From Gordoniibacillus kamchatkensis (lineage in GTDB: Bacteria > Bacillota > Bacilli > Paenibacillales > NBRC-103111): 64,000 nucleotides of DNA. Positions 38,939 through 47,755 of the stretch are shown piece after piece (position 1 is the first letter of the stretch; each line of letters opens with the position of its first letter). The DNA lies in NCBI RefSeq assembly GCF_000829455.1, contig NZ_JXAK01000041.1, forward strand, positions 1 to 64,000, written 5' to 3'. The notes below the pieces were generated by a model. It was given only the letters and a program-made list of their open reading frames with translations. It ran no database searches and was not told the DNA's origin. The position numbers and the translations under genes are program-made.

Positions 38939-39561
38939 GACGGATCGTACCGATCTTCATCTTGTTTTTGTTCGAACTGCTGCTGCGTTCGTTTCTTGCT
39001 GCTTGCGATCTGCTGCAGCTTTTGATGAAACACTTGTCCGAACGAAGAGGCCGGCAGTTCCTCCTCTTCAATCGCTGCTTTGCGGTCGCGCAGCCGCCCC
39101 AGCCAATGGCCGATCGTCAGCTGCTCGGGCAATGTGCCGCTTCCTCCGGTGAGCAGCTCCATCAGCTCGGCAACTTTGCGCTCGTCGTCAATTTTGTCGA
39201 GCAGCTGCACGTTATCGCCAACGCCGACGACGTACAGCGTTTTGCCGATGGATACAATTTGTAGCGTTTTGTTCGGACCAAGGGGCACGCCTCCCAAGGA
39301 GCGGAGCGGTCTGCCGAAGGCGGCGGACCGGTTCCGTTTGGCCAGGAGGCGGATCAGCACGAAAAACAACCCGATTATGATTGCCAGGAAAAACAATACT
39401 TTCAGAGTCATGTAAAACATTTGCAGCCCGTGGTCGAGAGGCAGCCCGGGATCGCCGCTTCCCGGCGCGTTCGTTTCCGCGCTGACGTATGCCGCGAATG
39501 GCAGCGAGCCGGCCATTTCCGCCAAGAGGATAGGCGCCATTTTCCATGCTAGCTTAGACAA
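38935..39561 (-). CDS. fliO: Flagellar biosynthesis protein FliO
   Basis: FliO (FliZ in Bacillus naming) helps assemble the FliP ring. The 208-aa protein has an N-terminal hydrophobic signal-like region, a membrane helix at ~53-72 (LKVLFFLAIIIGLFFVLIRL), and a cytoplasmic domain with SLGGVPLGPNKTLQIVSIG, plus a charged Gln-rich tail. It starts at TTG 39561. Order cheY-fliO-fliP is that of B. subtilis. Confidence 0.9.
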   Translation of the reverse strand: MSKLAWKMAPILLAEMAGSLPFAAYVSAETNAPGSGDPGLPLDHGLQMFYMTLKVLFFLAIIIGLFFVLIRLLAKRNRSAAFGRPLRSLGGVPLGPNKTLQIVSIGKTLYVVGVGDNVQLLDKIDDERKVAELMELLTGGSGTLPEQLTIGHWLGRLRDRKAAIEEEELPASSFGQVFHQKLQQIASSKKRTQQQFEQKQDEDRYDPS

Positions 39562-39609
39562 TATCCCACATCCTTCTGCCGGTAATGCTGCTCTGGCCGC
39601 AGACTTGCC

Positions 39610-39972
39610 TTAACCGAGCGTTTTCTTGATCGCTTCAATGACGCGGTCGGCTTGAAACGGCTTGACGATGAAATCTTTAGCTCCCGCTTGAATGGCGTCG
39701 ATGACCATCGCCTGTTGCCCCATCGCGGAGCACATAATGACTTTGGCGTTCGCATCGAGCTTCTTGATTTCTTTCAGCGCATGAATGCCGTCCATTTCCG
39801 GCATCGTAATATCCATCGTGACGAGGTCCGGCTTAAGCTCTTTGAATTTCTCGATCGCCTGCACGCCGTCGTTCGCTTCACCGACGACCTCGAAACCGTT
39901 TTTCGTCAAAATATCACGGATCATCATGCGCATGAATGCCGCATCGTCTACAATCAGAATACGATTAGCCAT
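39610..39972 (-). CDS. cheY: Chemotaxis response regulator CheY
   Basis: CheY-P binds the flagellar switch; in Bacillus-type systems it promotes counter-clockwise rotation. The 120-aa receiver domain shows Asp9-Asp10, acceptor Asp54 (DITMPEMDG), Ser in MCSAMGQ and Lys in FIVKPF. No output domain. Sits between fliY and fliO. Confidence 0.97.
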   Translation of the reverse strand: MANRILIVDDAAFMRMMIRDILTKNGFEVVGEANDGVQAIEKFKELKPDLVTMDITMPEMDGIHALKEIKKLDANAKVIMCSAMGQQAMVIDAIQAGAKDFIVKPFQADRVIEAIKKTLG

Positions 39973-39996
39973 AATCTCAAGTCCTCCCGAATCTCG

Positions 39997-41247
39997 TTAT
40001 TGTAACTTCTGAATTCGTTCCCATTGATTGACGATATCGGTTACGCGTACCCCGAAGTTTTCGTCGATGACGACGACCTCGCCTTTGGCAATCAGCTTGT
40101 TGTTGACCAAAATGTCCACCGGTTCGCCGGCAAGCTTGTCGAGTTCGATAATCGAACCTTGGGATAGTTCCAGAATGTCCTTGATCACTTTGTGAGTTCT
40201 GCCCAATTCTACAGTGACTTTCAGCGGAATGTCGAGCAGCAAATTGAGGTTCGTCTCTTCCGCCTGGCCGAGCGGGCTGCTCGTAAAGCTGCCGAACTGG
40301 ACGGGCTGCACGTTCACGTTGCGGTTCGGCAATCCGCCGTAAGAGGCCGGGTGCTGCTGTTGCATCGCCGGCTGCTGGTACATCGGCTGCTGCGGCGGCA
40401 TCATCGGCTGCTGGTACATCGGCTGCTCCATGCCCGGGTAACCGGCTGCAGGCGCCGACATCGGCGGGGCGCTATGCTGCTGCGGAGCCGGGGCCGGCTG
40501 CGGCGCCGAAGGCGCGCTGCTCGAAGCCTGGGCTGGTCCATCGCTGGCGGAGGACTCACCTCCGAGCAAAGTAGCTACCATTTCCTTGGCGAATTGAACC
40601 GGAAGCAGCTGCATGATCGTGGAGTCGATCAAATCTCCGATAGTCAGGCGGAACGACACTTTAATGAATACGTCTTCGTCCGGTAAATTTCCTTCACCGG
40701 CGGAGAAGTTCAAAATGTCGATGCCCGGCGGCGAAATGTTGACGAATCGGTTAAAGATCGTCGACATCGAGGTGGCCGAAGAACCCATCATTTGGTTCAT
40801 CGCTTCCTGCACGGCGCTGATATGAATTTCCGTCAGCTCGCTCCCCATCTGGCCGGTACCGTCTCCGCCCATCATCAAATCGGCGATCACTTGCGCGTCG
40901 CGGGTTTGGATGACAAGAAGGTTAACGCCGTTAAAGCCGTCGACATAATTGACGTGCACGGCCACGTGCGGCTGCGGAAACTCTCTTTGCAGTTCTTCCT
41001 TGGCGATTACGGACACCTTCGGCGTCGTAATATCGACTTTCTTGCCGAGCAGCGTTGAGAGCGCCGTCGCTGCGCTGCCGAACGTAATGTTGCCGATCTC
41101 GCCTAAAGCGTCTTGTTCCAGCGAGGACAAATAATCTTCTACGCGAGGAGAGCCGCCCTCGGCCTGAAACGGTCCGCCGTCTTCGGAAGATTGGCGCAGC
41201 AGCGCGTCGATCTCTTCCTGTGACAAATAATCTTTGTTATTCGTCAT
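39997..41247 (-). CDS. fliY: Flagellar switch phosphatase FliY
   Basis: FliY dephosphorylates CheY-P at the motor and replaces FliN. The 416-aa product has a FliM-like N-terminal peptide (YLSQEEIDALLR), a CheC-type domain with two phosphatase motifs (ALGEIGNITFGSAATAL; AVQEAMNQMMGSSATSM), a long Pro/Gln/Met-rich linker (~225-325, repeats of MYQQP) and a C-terminal FliN/SpoA domain (VTVELGRTHKVIKDILEL). ATG 41247 overlaps fliM by 11 bases. Confidence 0.95.
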   Translation of the reverse strand: MTNNKDYLSQEEIDALLRQSSEDGGPFQAEGGSPRVEDYLSSLEQDALGEIGNITFGSAATALSTLLGKKVDITTPKVSVIAKEELQREFPQPHVAVHVNYVDGFNGVNLLVIQTRDAQVIADLMMGGDGTGQMGSELTEIHISAVQEAMNQMMGSSATSMSTIFNRFVNISPPGIDILNFSAGEGNLPDEDVFIKVSFRLTIGDLIDSTIMQLLPVQFAKEMVATLLGGESSASDGPAQASSSAPSAPQPAPAPQQHSAPPMSAPAAGYPGMEQPMYQQPMMPPQQPMYQQPAMQQQHPASYGGLPNRNVNVQPVQFGSFTSSPLGQAEETNLNLLLDIPLKVTVELGRTHKVIKDILELSQGSIIELDKLAGEPVDILVNNKLIAKGEVVVIDENFGVRVTDIVNQWERIQKLQ

Positions 41248-42235
41248 TCTCTTCCTCTCCTTCCGCTGCAATTTCGTTGATCTGAACCGCCAGCTTGCCG
41301 CGCATCGTCCCCGGCGAGCCGTAGTACTTCAGCTTCTCCCCGACCCGAATGTCAAGCGGTTCGTCCACCGGTTTATTCAAGGAAATGACGTCGCCCGGCA
41401 TGAGTCCGAGAAACTCGCGAACCGTAATTTGCGACGTGCCGAGCTCGGCGATGATCGGCAGCTTCGCCCTTGTCAGCCTCGCTTGCAGCACCTGCTCTTC
41501 CTCGGGAGCGCGCGTCTTTTTCTGCGACACGAACCAGTGGTGGCCGGACAGCCGCGGCATAATCGGCTCGATCACGACGTGCGGGATACAAAGGTTGACC
41601 ATCCCCGTCGTATCGCCGATTTTGGTGCTGAGCGAAATGAGCGCGATCGTTTCGTTCGGCGAGACGATCTGCATGAACTGCGGATTCGTCTCGAGCGCTT
41701 CAAGCCGCGGCGAAATGTCGATGATCGTCTTCCACGCCTCCTGCAGCGAATCGAGGGCGCGGCTGAAAATGCGTTCCATGACGATCGTTTCGATTTCCGT
41801 CAGCGCATTGATTTTGCTCGGGGAGTTGCCGGCGCCGCCGAGCAGCCGATCCAGCATGGCGAACGCCACGTTCGGGTGAACCTCGAGCACCATCCGGCCT
41901 TCCAGCGGCTCCGCCTCGAAAATATTCAGTATCGTCATTTTCGGAATCGAGCGGATAAATTCGTCGTACGGCAACTGTTCGACCTGCACGACGTTGATTT
42001 GCACGAACGTGCGCAGCTGCGCCGAGAAATACGTCGTCAAGTACCGGGCGAAGTTTTCGTGGATGCGTGTCAAGCTGCGGATATGGTCTTTGGAAAACCG
42101 GACCGCGCGCTTAAAATCGTACGCCCTGACTTTCTTTTGCGTCTCCTCTTTCTTCAGCTCTTCCGCATCCATCTCGCCAGAGGAAAGGGCTGCGAGCAGG
42201 GCGTCAATCTCGTTCTGCGAAAGTACATCCACCAT
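41237..42235 (-). CDS. fliM: Flagellar motor switch protein FliM
   Basis: FliM is the CheY-P receptor in the C-ring. The 332-aa protein starts with the CheY-binding peptide VLSQNEIDALLAAL, has the middle domain with LDRLLGGAGN and a C-terminal SpoA domain (ELGTSQITVREFLGL). Normal length; followed by fliY with overlap. Confidence 0.97.
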   Translation of the reverse strand: MVDVLSQNEIDALLAALSSGEMDAEELKKEETQKKVRAYDFKRAVRFSKDHIRSLTRIHENFARYLTTYFSAQLRTFVQINVVQVEQLPYDEFIRSIPKMTILNIFEAEPLEGRMVLEVHPNVAFAMLDRLLGGAGNSPSKINALTEIETIVMERIFSRALDSLQEAWKTIIDISPRLEALETNPQFMQIVSPNETIALISLSTKIGDTTGMVNLCIPHVVIEPIMPRLSGHHWFVSQKKTRAPEEEQVLQARLTRAKLPIIAELGTSQITVREFLGLMPGDVISLNKPVDEPLDIRVGEKLKYYGSPGTMRGKLAVQINEIAAEGEEENDE

Positions 42236-42286
42236 AGTCAGTCACCCCCTTCAAAGGCCGTATGCGTCGCTCCATTCGCCGCCCCA

Positions 42287-42766
42287 TCACTGAAGCACGA
42301 TATCCGTAATCATGATTTCTTTAATTTTGCCTTCTTTTAAATAAGGGTTCAGGCTATTCATCAACGCCGCAGATAAATTGTCGTAGCCTTTGCTTCCGCT
42401 GACCTGCTCCGGTGTCATGTCGCTGAGAATCTTGATGATCGTCCCCTTGACCTTGGAGTCGAGAAGGTTCTCGAATTCGGCTTTCGCCTTCTTGTTCTCC
42501 AGCTCGAAAGCAAAGCTGACTTTAATGAATCGGCTATTATTTGCAAGGTTGGTGAGAACGTCTTTCAAAATGACGGTGTTGTCTTTGATTTCCGCCGCCG
42601 ACAGCTGTTTGGCCGGTTTCACTTTCTCGGCGGACGCTTCTGCCTTCGAGCCGGCGCTCGCATCCGATTTGCTCATCATCGTCCATAAGAAGAACGCAGC
42701 CGCAAGTATAAGCGTGATGGCGATCAACATGCCGATGACCATGACGAAAATTTTGTTCTTCAACAA
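42287..42766 (-). CDS. fliL: Flagellar basal body-associated protein FliL
   Basis: FliL surrounds the stator units and supports torque. The 159-aa product has an N-terminal membrane helix (KIFVMVIGMLIAITLILAA), a linker and an extracytoplasmic domain with NTVILKDVLTNLANN and SRFIKVSFAFEL. It begins at TTG 42766 directly after the flbD stop, with GGAGGGG before it. Confidence 0.92.
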   Translation of the reverse strand: MLKNKIFVMVIGMLIAITLILAAAFFLWTMMSKSDASAGSKAEASAEKVKPAKQLSAAEIKDNTVILKDVLTNLANNSRFIKVSFAFELENKKAKAEFENLLDSKVKGTIIKILSDMTPEQVSGSKGYDNLSAALMNSLNPYLKEGKIKEIMITDIVLQ

Positions 42767-42988
42767 TTACGACCCCTCCGGTCCGATGGACTTTAACGTA
42801 GCGTTCACGGCGCCGATCGTCTGCAAAAAGAGCTGTACCGACCGCGTAACGGCATCCGCTTTCTCTAATACGGTTATTTTTTTGCCGGTCGTTAAAGTAA
42901 TCATAGTGTCCGGCGTTTCTTCGATCGTCTCGATCAACAGGGCGTTGACGATGATCGGCTTGCCGTTCAAACGCGTTACGGTAATCAT
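42767..42988 (-). CDS. flbD: Flagellar FlbD-family protein
   Basis: A 73-aa protein of the flbD/SwrD family (PF06289). It begins MITVTRLNGKPIIVNALLIE and includes ETPDTMITLTTGKKI. The B. subtilis homologue SwrD raises flagellar power via the stators. Start at ATG 42988; an in-frame GTG/ATG further upstream is not needed. Sits between flgG(E) and fliL. Confidence 0.9.
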   Translation of the reverse strand: MITVTRLNGKPIIVNALLIETIEETPDTMITLTTGKKITVLEKADAVTRSVQLFLQTIGAVNATLKSIGPEGS

Positions 42989-43049
42989 GTCTCCCTCCAG
43001 GTTTACACCCGGGGGAGACATGCTCCCCCGTTATTCAATGCTAGTTCAA

Positions 43050-43865
43050 TTAACGCTTCAAGTTGACGACTTCCTGCAAAATATCGTCGGACGTCGTAAT
43101 GATTTTCGAGTTGGCCTGGAACGCCCGCTGCGCAACGATCATTTCCGTAAACTCGCTGGTCAGATCGACGTTGGACATTTCCAGCTGGCCGGAAATGATG
43201 GCGCCGGTGCCGCGATTCGCGTCGTTAGGCAGCGCGGCGGCAGGATCTTCCGGAGTGGCGGTCGAGTTTGCCGTTTCCCGGTACAAGTTGCCCCCGAGCT
43301 TCACCAAGCCTTCCGGGTTCGTGACTTTGGCCACGGCGATTTGCTGGCCGGGCTGAACTGCCCCGGCGATCGTTTGCGAAATGATGCCGTCCTGGCCGAT
43401 CGAGTAAGCGGTCGCTCCCGGATCGAGCGTAACTTTCTGTCCGTCGGTACCGATCACAAACAGACCGTCGGAGTTGACCAGATCGCGGTTCACGTCGAAA
43501 TGGAAGTTGCCTGCGCGCGTCAACATGCGGTTGCCGGCGGTATCCTGCACCATGAAAAAGCCGTCGCCGGCGATGCGAAGGTCGGTCGGCACGTTGGTCG
43601 TCATGGCGCTGCCTTGGGTATGTACCGTATCGATCGTGCTGATCGCCGTGCCGAGACCGATTTGCTTCGCGTTGACGCCTCCGTACGCGCCGTTCTGATC
43701 CGGTGCGGTAACGCCGGCCACCGTCTGGCTCAAAATGTCCTGAAACATGACGCGGCTTGCTTTGAAACCGATAGTGTTCACGTTGGCGATATTGTTGCCG
43801 ATCACATCAAGCTTCGTCTGAAAACCGCGCATTCCGGATACGCCGGAATAAAGGGATCTTAACAT
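43050..43865 (-). CDS. flgG: Flagellar hook/rod protein FlgG (FlgE role)
   Basis: A 271-aa rod/hook-family protein with the N-terminal motif SLYSGVSGMRGFQTKLDVIG-type followed by NNIANVNTIGFK, the central D1 region (AGDGFFMVQD) and the C-terminal NVDLTSEFTEMIVAQRAFQA with ANSKIITTSD. By length it is FlgG-like, but its place after flgD and fliK is that of the hook protein FlgE in B. subtilis. ATG 43865 lies 12 bases from AGGAGG, a longer spacing than usual. Symbol is ambiguous between flgG and flgE. Confidence 0.9.
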   Translation of the reverse strand: MLRSLYSGVSGMRGFQTKLDVIGNNIANVNTIGFKASRVMFQDILSQTVAGVTAPDQNGAYGGVNAKQIGLGTAISTIDTVHTQGSAMTTNVPTDLRIAGDGFFMVQDTAGNRMLTRAGNFHFDVNRDLVNSDGLFVIGTDGQKVTLDPGATAYSIGQDGIISQTIAGAVQPGQQIAVAKVTNPEGLVKLGGNLYRETANSTATPEDPAAALPNDANRGTGAIISGQLEMSNVDLTSEFTEMIVAQRAFQANSKIITTSDDILQEVVNLKR

Positions 43866-43952
43866 AAGGTATAAGTACCTCCTGCGCAATGAGAATTGGC
43901 GAGCCGCTTCGTTCGATCCGCGGCTCCGGGTTTTCCGAATCGGTCCAACCCG

Positions 43953-44344
43953 TTACGAAATGATGACCGCACTGTCAATCTGGGTAAATACATGCTCCTG
44001 CATCGAAGCTCCATCGAGCGCCGTCACGACCGTCCGGTTCGGGACGTTGACGATGAGCGCCGTGCCGCCCAGCAGCATGAGCGAATCTTTCGCTCCTTTG
44101 GAGGCCGCTTTATCGATCGCCGAGCCGATTTTGGCCAGCTGATCGGGTCCAAGCTTAATTCCCCTTTGCTGCAGTCTCGTTTCGGCATGATGGCTGAAGC
44201 GCACGATTTTGCTCTGCAAATGTCCTGAAACGTCTGCTGTCCAGCCGTTGTCGCAGCGGCGCTTGCGGCCGCCGGCGGCGTTCGCCTCGGCTGCACGGGA
44301 AAGGCGGCGCCAGGAAGCAACTGTCCTGCGGATATGCGCTCCAT
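43953..44344 (-). CDS. TIGR02530-type flagellar operon protein, frameshifted as read
   Basis: A small protein family found between flgD and the hook gene. The N-terminus (MERISAGQLLPGAAFPVQ to QQTFQDI) starts at ATG 44344 and overlaps the flgD stop by one base; the conserved part SKIVRFSHHAETRLQQRGIK to EHVFTQIDSAVIIS is in the next frame. One A (plus strand) is missing at 44218-44220 (coding TTTT to TTT); repaired length is 130 aa. Role unclear, possibly a hook-assembly helper. Confidence 0.8.
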
Positions 44345-44790
44345 TACGAACCGTCTCCGCCGGAGGCAACTTTGATTACCTCGTCGAGGGCGACGTTCTC
44401 CCCTTTCACTACTGCGTATTGCTGGCCATCCTTAACGACAATCGACTCGACGACACCCGATTTCTCCGCGTTATCGGCACTGTCGGTGCTAAGCCAGCTG
44501 ATCGTCTTGCCGATGAGCGACGAGGCGTAACCGAGCATTTGTGGCAGCTTCGACAAACCGGTCGCTACGTTCGTCATTTGCTCGAGCGAGCTGAACTGCG
44601 CCATTTGGGCGATGAAATCTTTATCCTCCATCGGCTGCATCGGATCTTGGTTTTGCAGCTGCGTAATGAGGATTTTCAGGAAATCGTCTTTGCCCAGGCT
44701 GCTGTTCCCGGTCGTTTTCGGCTTTGCGTTGCCGGGCGAATCGTACGTTTTGGTCGGGTCCCCGACAGGTGGCGTATAACTGTTCGACAT
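44344..44790 (-). CDS. flgD: Flagellar hook cap / hook assembly protein FlgD
   Basis: FlgD caps the growing hook. The 148-aa product is a short FlgD with the N-terminal signature GKDDFLKILITQLQNQDPMQP then MEDKDFIAQMAQFSSLEQM. The usual C-terminal FlgD Ig-like/tudor domain is very small, as in the B. subtilis FlgD (YlxG). Lies between fliK and the TIGR02530-type gene. Confidence 0.95.
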   Translation of the reverse strand: MSNSYTPPVGDPTKTYDSPGNAKPKTTGNSSLGKDDFLKILITQLQNQDPMQPMEDKDFIAQMAQFSSLEQMTNVATGLSKLPQMLGYASSLIGKTISWLSTDSADNAEKSGVVESIVVKDGQQYAVVKGENVALDEVIKVASGGDGS

Positions 44791-44808
44791 AAGTTCACCT
44801 CCCTTACT

Positions 44809-46281
44809 TTACACGGAAGCGTCGAACGAACTTCCCGAGCCAATGCCCCGTTCGCTGCGAATTTCCGCAAGCGTGCGAAGATCATCGGCGAATTCCGCTG
44901 CGTCTACTGCTCCGGTTTCAGTCGACTCGCCGGACGACTTTCTCTCGAACGGCCTGCCGCCACCTTGCTGCTTCGACTGCTGGAACATGCCTGAGGACGC
45001 CGCTTGCTCCTGAGCCACTTCCAACCGTTCGACGTTCAAACCTTGGTTTTGCAGCGCTTGCCTCAGCTGCGGCAATTGGCTTTCCAGAAGCTGCTTGCCT
45101 GCCGCCGTATCGGCTGTCAGCTGAGCGATCAGCTGCCCGTTTTCGTGCAGCGTAATCTTCACGTCAATTTTGCCGAGATTTTCCGGATGGAGCGACAGCT
45201 TCGCTTCCTTGAGCACTTCACCGACCGACAGCTTCATATGGCTCGCCATAAATTCGCTCATATCGTGAACGAACGTCTGGGCGTGAATGGTCGGCGGCGT
45301 TTCCGTCCGGATCGGCGCTTGCTGCAAAGTTTTGAGCAAATCTTGCAGCGGCAGCGCAGTATTCGGGAGCGAAGACGCGTTGTCCTCGGCAAAAGCTTCC
45401 GCATTGCCCTGGTCGGCCGCATTGCTGCCAAGCTGCTGATGAACGGCGGCGGTGATACTTCCTTTTGCCGCCAGCATTTCCAGCTTCGCCTTCGTTTGCT
45501 GCAGCAACGCATCCGTTCCCGGCTGCACCGTAACGGAAGAGACCGCGACGGGCTCAAACGAAATTGCCATTTGCGCCGAATGAGGAGGAGCGGAACTTCC
45601 CTTGGCACTCGCAGCGATTGCCGGTTTGCCAGTCTCGGCCGGGATTCGCTGCCCCGGTGCATCAGCGGCTTTCTCCGGAACAAGTTTGGACAATACCGGA
45701 CTTACGGCCTTTTGCAGCTCCGTCATCAAATGATGTACGATCGGATTGTTGGGCAGCTGCTTCAGCGCGGCAGCGAATTGCAGCAGCGTTTGCTGTGCCG
45801 ACATTTTCGCGGCGACGTCAGGCGCGGCGGCGCTCGGAGCCAGATTGGCGTTCGGTGTCAGCGCAGCGCTTCCCCCTGCCAGAGGCAGCGTCGGTAGAAG
45901 TGCTGCCGCTTGCGCCAGCCACCCTTGAAGATTCGGATTTTGCAGCAGCTGCTCCGATAGCTTCGACGGCTCGGCGATCGCCTGAACGAGCAGCTCAGGC
46001 AACGATGCTTGCCCGTCTTCCGTACTTGTGCCCGCGCCCGCAAGAAGCTTGCTTTGCAGCGGAGCTAGCAGCATTTGCAGCAAGCCGATGAGCGAAGCGG
46101 TTTGCTCGTCCGGCACCGGCTTGCTGCCGCTCTGTCCCTCGTTCGCGGCCGCTTGTCCGCCTAGCAGAGCGGAGAAGCCGGAGTTTTTGGCGGCGCCGGT
46201 TTTGCCCCCTTGTCCCGCCGCATTGGAGGAACCGGCAGCACCCGGAACTGCCTGCGCTATAGGCGTTGCTTGAATTTCCAT
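44809..46281 (-). CDS. fliK: Flagellar hook-length control protein FliK
   Basis: FliK measures hook length and triggers the FlhB switch. The 490-aa protein has a low-complexity Ala/Gln/Ser-rich N-terminus and the conserved C-terminal Flg_hook domain (about 350-430: LSLHPENLGKIDVKITLHE, LRQALQNQGLNVERLEV). ATG 46281 is chosen, 11 bases past AAAGGAGG; the in-frame GTG at 46293 lies on the ribosome site. Confidence 0.92.
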   Translation of the reverse strand: MEIQATPIAQAVPGAAGSSNAAGQGGKTGAAKNSGFSALLGGQAAANEGQSGSKPVPDEQTASLIGLLQMLLAPLQSKLLAGAGTSTEDGQASLPELLVQAIAEPSKLSEQLLQNPNLQGWLAQAAALLPTLPLAGGSAALTPNANLAPSAAAPDVAAKMSAQQTLLQFAAALKQLPNNPIVHHLMTELQKAVSPVLSKLVPEKAADAPGQRIPAETGKPAIAASAKGSSAPPHSAQMAISFEPVAVSSVTVQPGTDALLQQTKAKLEMLAAKGSITAAVHQQLGSNAADQGNAEAFAEDNASSLPNTALPLQDLLKTLQQAPIRTETPPTIHAQTFVHDMSEFMASHMKLSVGEVLKEAKLSLHPENLGKIDVKITLHENGQLIAQLTADTAAGKQLLESQLPQLRQALQNQGLNVERLEVAQEQAASSGMFQQSKQQGGGRPFERKSSGESTETGAVDAAEFADDLRTLAEIRSERGIGSGSSFDASV

Positions 46282-46328
46282 AGTTGTTTTCACCTCCTTT
46301 CAAGCGTAATGCCTTGCATGTATATCGA

Positions 46329-47264
46329 CTAATTGGCGGATGCCGCCAATCGGGACGATATCGTAGCAGCCATATCTTTGTTGGCGTCGGCGATGGCCGT
46401 CATCACTTTCGAGCGGGACGCCGTATCCATCGAGCTTAGAATGGAAATAACCCGGTCTGGGCTTGTGCCCTGCAGCTGGATGAGCACCTCCGCCGCGCTT
46501 TTCGGCGCCATATTCGCGAACGTCTGCCCTACATCGCTTTTGGTCAGCTTCGCCGCCGGCGCCGCGCCGGTATCGCCGTTCTGAATGGCCAATCTCGATT
46601 GCAGCGCGGAAATTTCGCGGTCCTTCACCGGCACGAGATCCTTGAGCGCAATCGAAGCGTCGGCCGCTTTTTTCGGATCCATCTTGGCCAAAATCGCACT
46701 TTGATTGTCCGGCTTCATCATGCTGAGCACGAGCACCTGCTCTTGCAGCGACAAGTTTTGTACGATCGGCGCCGCCTTCGACGCATCCATCTTGCTGTAC
46801 ACGGACGCGAGCTGCTGCACCTGCTTCGTATATTCCTCGTCGGTTTGCGTCTTCGTCTTCAGCTGCTCGCCGAGATCGCTTTGCTTCGCCTGCAAGTCTT
46901 TGATCGTCTGATCTTTCTGCTTGTTTACTTCATCGGCTTTTTGCAGCGATGCTTGCAGATCGGCAATCTTCGCGTTCAGCGCCGCGATCTGATCGCTCGC
47001 TGCCTTGGCCGAAGCGTCAGAGCCGATCTGCCCGCCGCTGCCCGCCGCCACACCGGACGCTTTCTCCTTGGGTGCGGGCACAATGCTGCCGAGAAGCGGG
47101 ACGCTGTGCGCCGTGCGCAAAATGTTCTGCTTCAAATTCGTATCGAAGATCGAGAACAGTACTCCGAGAAGAACGGAGGTAAATACGCAAGGGATCAAAA
47201 ACCAAATGAGGAATCGTTCCATCGCTCCATACGATGCCTGGTTTTCCGCGCTTGGATTAGCCAT
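46329..47264 (-). CDS. YlxF/MotE-like flagellar membrane protein
   Basis: A 311-aa bitopic protein: N-terminal membrane helix (~18-40, FLIWFLIPCVFTSVLLGVLF), a coiled coil (~90-150), and a C-terminal MgtE-N-like helical domain (SKMDASKAAPIVQNL, MAPKSAAEVLIQLQGTSPDR, ILSSMDTASRS). The same gene (ylxF) lies between fliJ and fliK in B. subtilis; the family relates to MotE stator chaperones. Confidence 0.8.
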   Translation of the reverse strand: MANPSAENQASYGAMERFLIWFLIPCVFTSVLLGVLFSIFDTNLKQNILRTAHSVPLLGSIVPAPKEKASGVAAGSGGQIGSDASAKAASDQIAALNAKIADLQASLQKADEVNKQKDQTIKDLQAKQSDLGEQLKTKTQTDEEYTKQVQQLASVYSKMDASKAAPIVQNLSLQEQVLVLSMMKPDNQSAILAKMDPKKAADASIALKDLVPVKDREISALQSRLAIQNGDTGAAPAAKLTKSDVGQTFANMAPKSAAEVLIQLQGTSPDRVISILSSMDTASRSKVMTAIADANKDMAATISSRLAASAN

Positions 47265-47306
47265 TTGGACCCCTCCTCTCTGCTTGCTCTGTATCGGGTT
47301 GCGCCG

Positions 47307-47750
47307 TCAAAGCGACGGCCGAGCGAACCGGACCGAGGCGATCTCGTCCAGCTCTTCCTGCTCCTTCTTCAGCATCAGCAGCTCGTGCAGCTGCTGCGCC
47401 TTCTCGCGGGCTTTCGTCCATACTTTCTCGTCCAGCATTTTCCCTTCCAACGCTTGCTGCCGTTCTTCGACGCAGTGCTGGGCGCGGCGCACGTCGTCGA
47501 GCTTTTTGGCGATTTGCCGCTCGAGGTGGCTCACATAATGCTGAATGGCCTGCATTTGGGATATCGACATGACTTGCTCCGCGCCGGCCGACAGCTGGTC
47601 CTGCATGCGCGCTTTTTCCGCTTCCAGCTCCTGAAGCGTGGATTGCTCGACGTTAAGCCGGCCGACCGCTTCGCCCAGCACCCATTCCGCCTGGGTTCGC
47701 TCGTTGCCCTTCAAATCGACGATTTGCTGAAAAGCGTAACGGAATCTCAT
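47307..47750 (-). CDS. fliJ: Flagellar export chaperone FliJ
   Basis: FliJ is the coiled-coil stalk protein of the FliHIJ export ATPase. The 147-aa product is helical throughout, with MRFRYAFQQIVDLKGNERTQ at the start. ATG 47750; an in-frame TTG at 47759 overlaps the fliI stop. Directly downstream of fliI. Confidence 0.92.
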   Translation of the reverse strand: MRFRYAFQQIVDLKGNERTQAEWVLGEAVGRLNVEQSTLQELEAEKARMQDQLSAGAEQVMSISQMQAIQHYVSHLERQIAKKLDDVRRAQHCVEERQQALEGKMLDEKVWTKAREKAQQLHELLMLKKEQEELDEIASVRFARPSL

Positions 47751-47755
47751 GCTTC

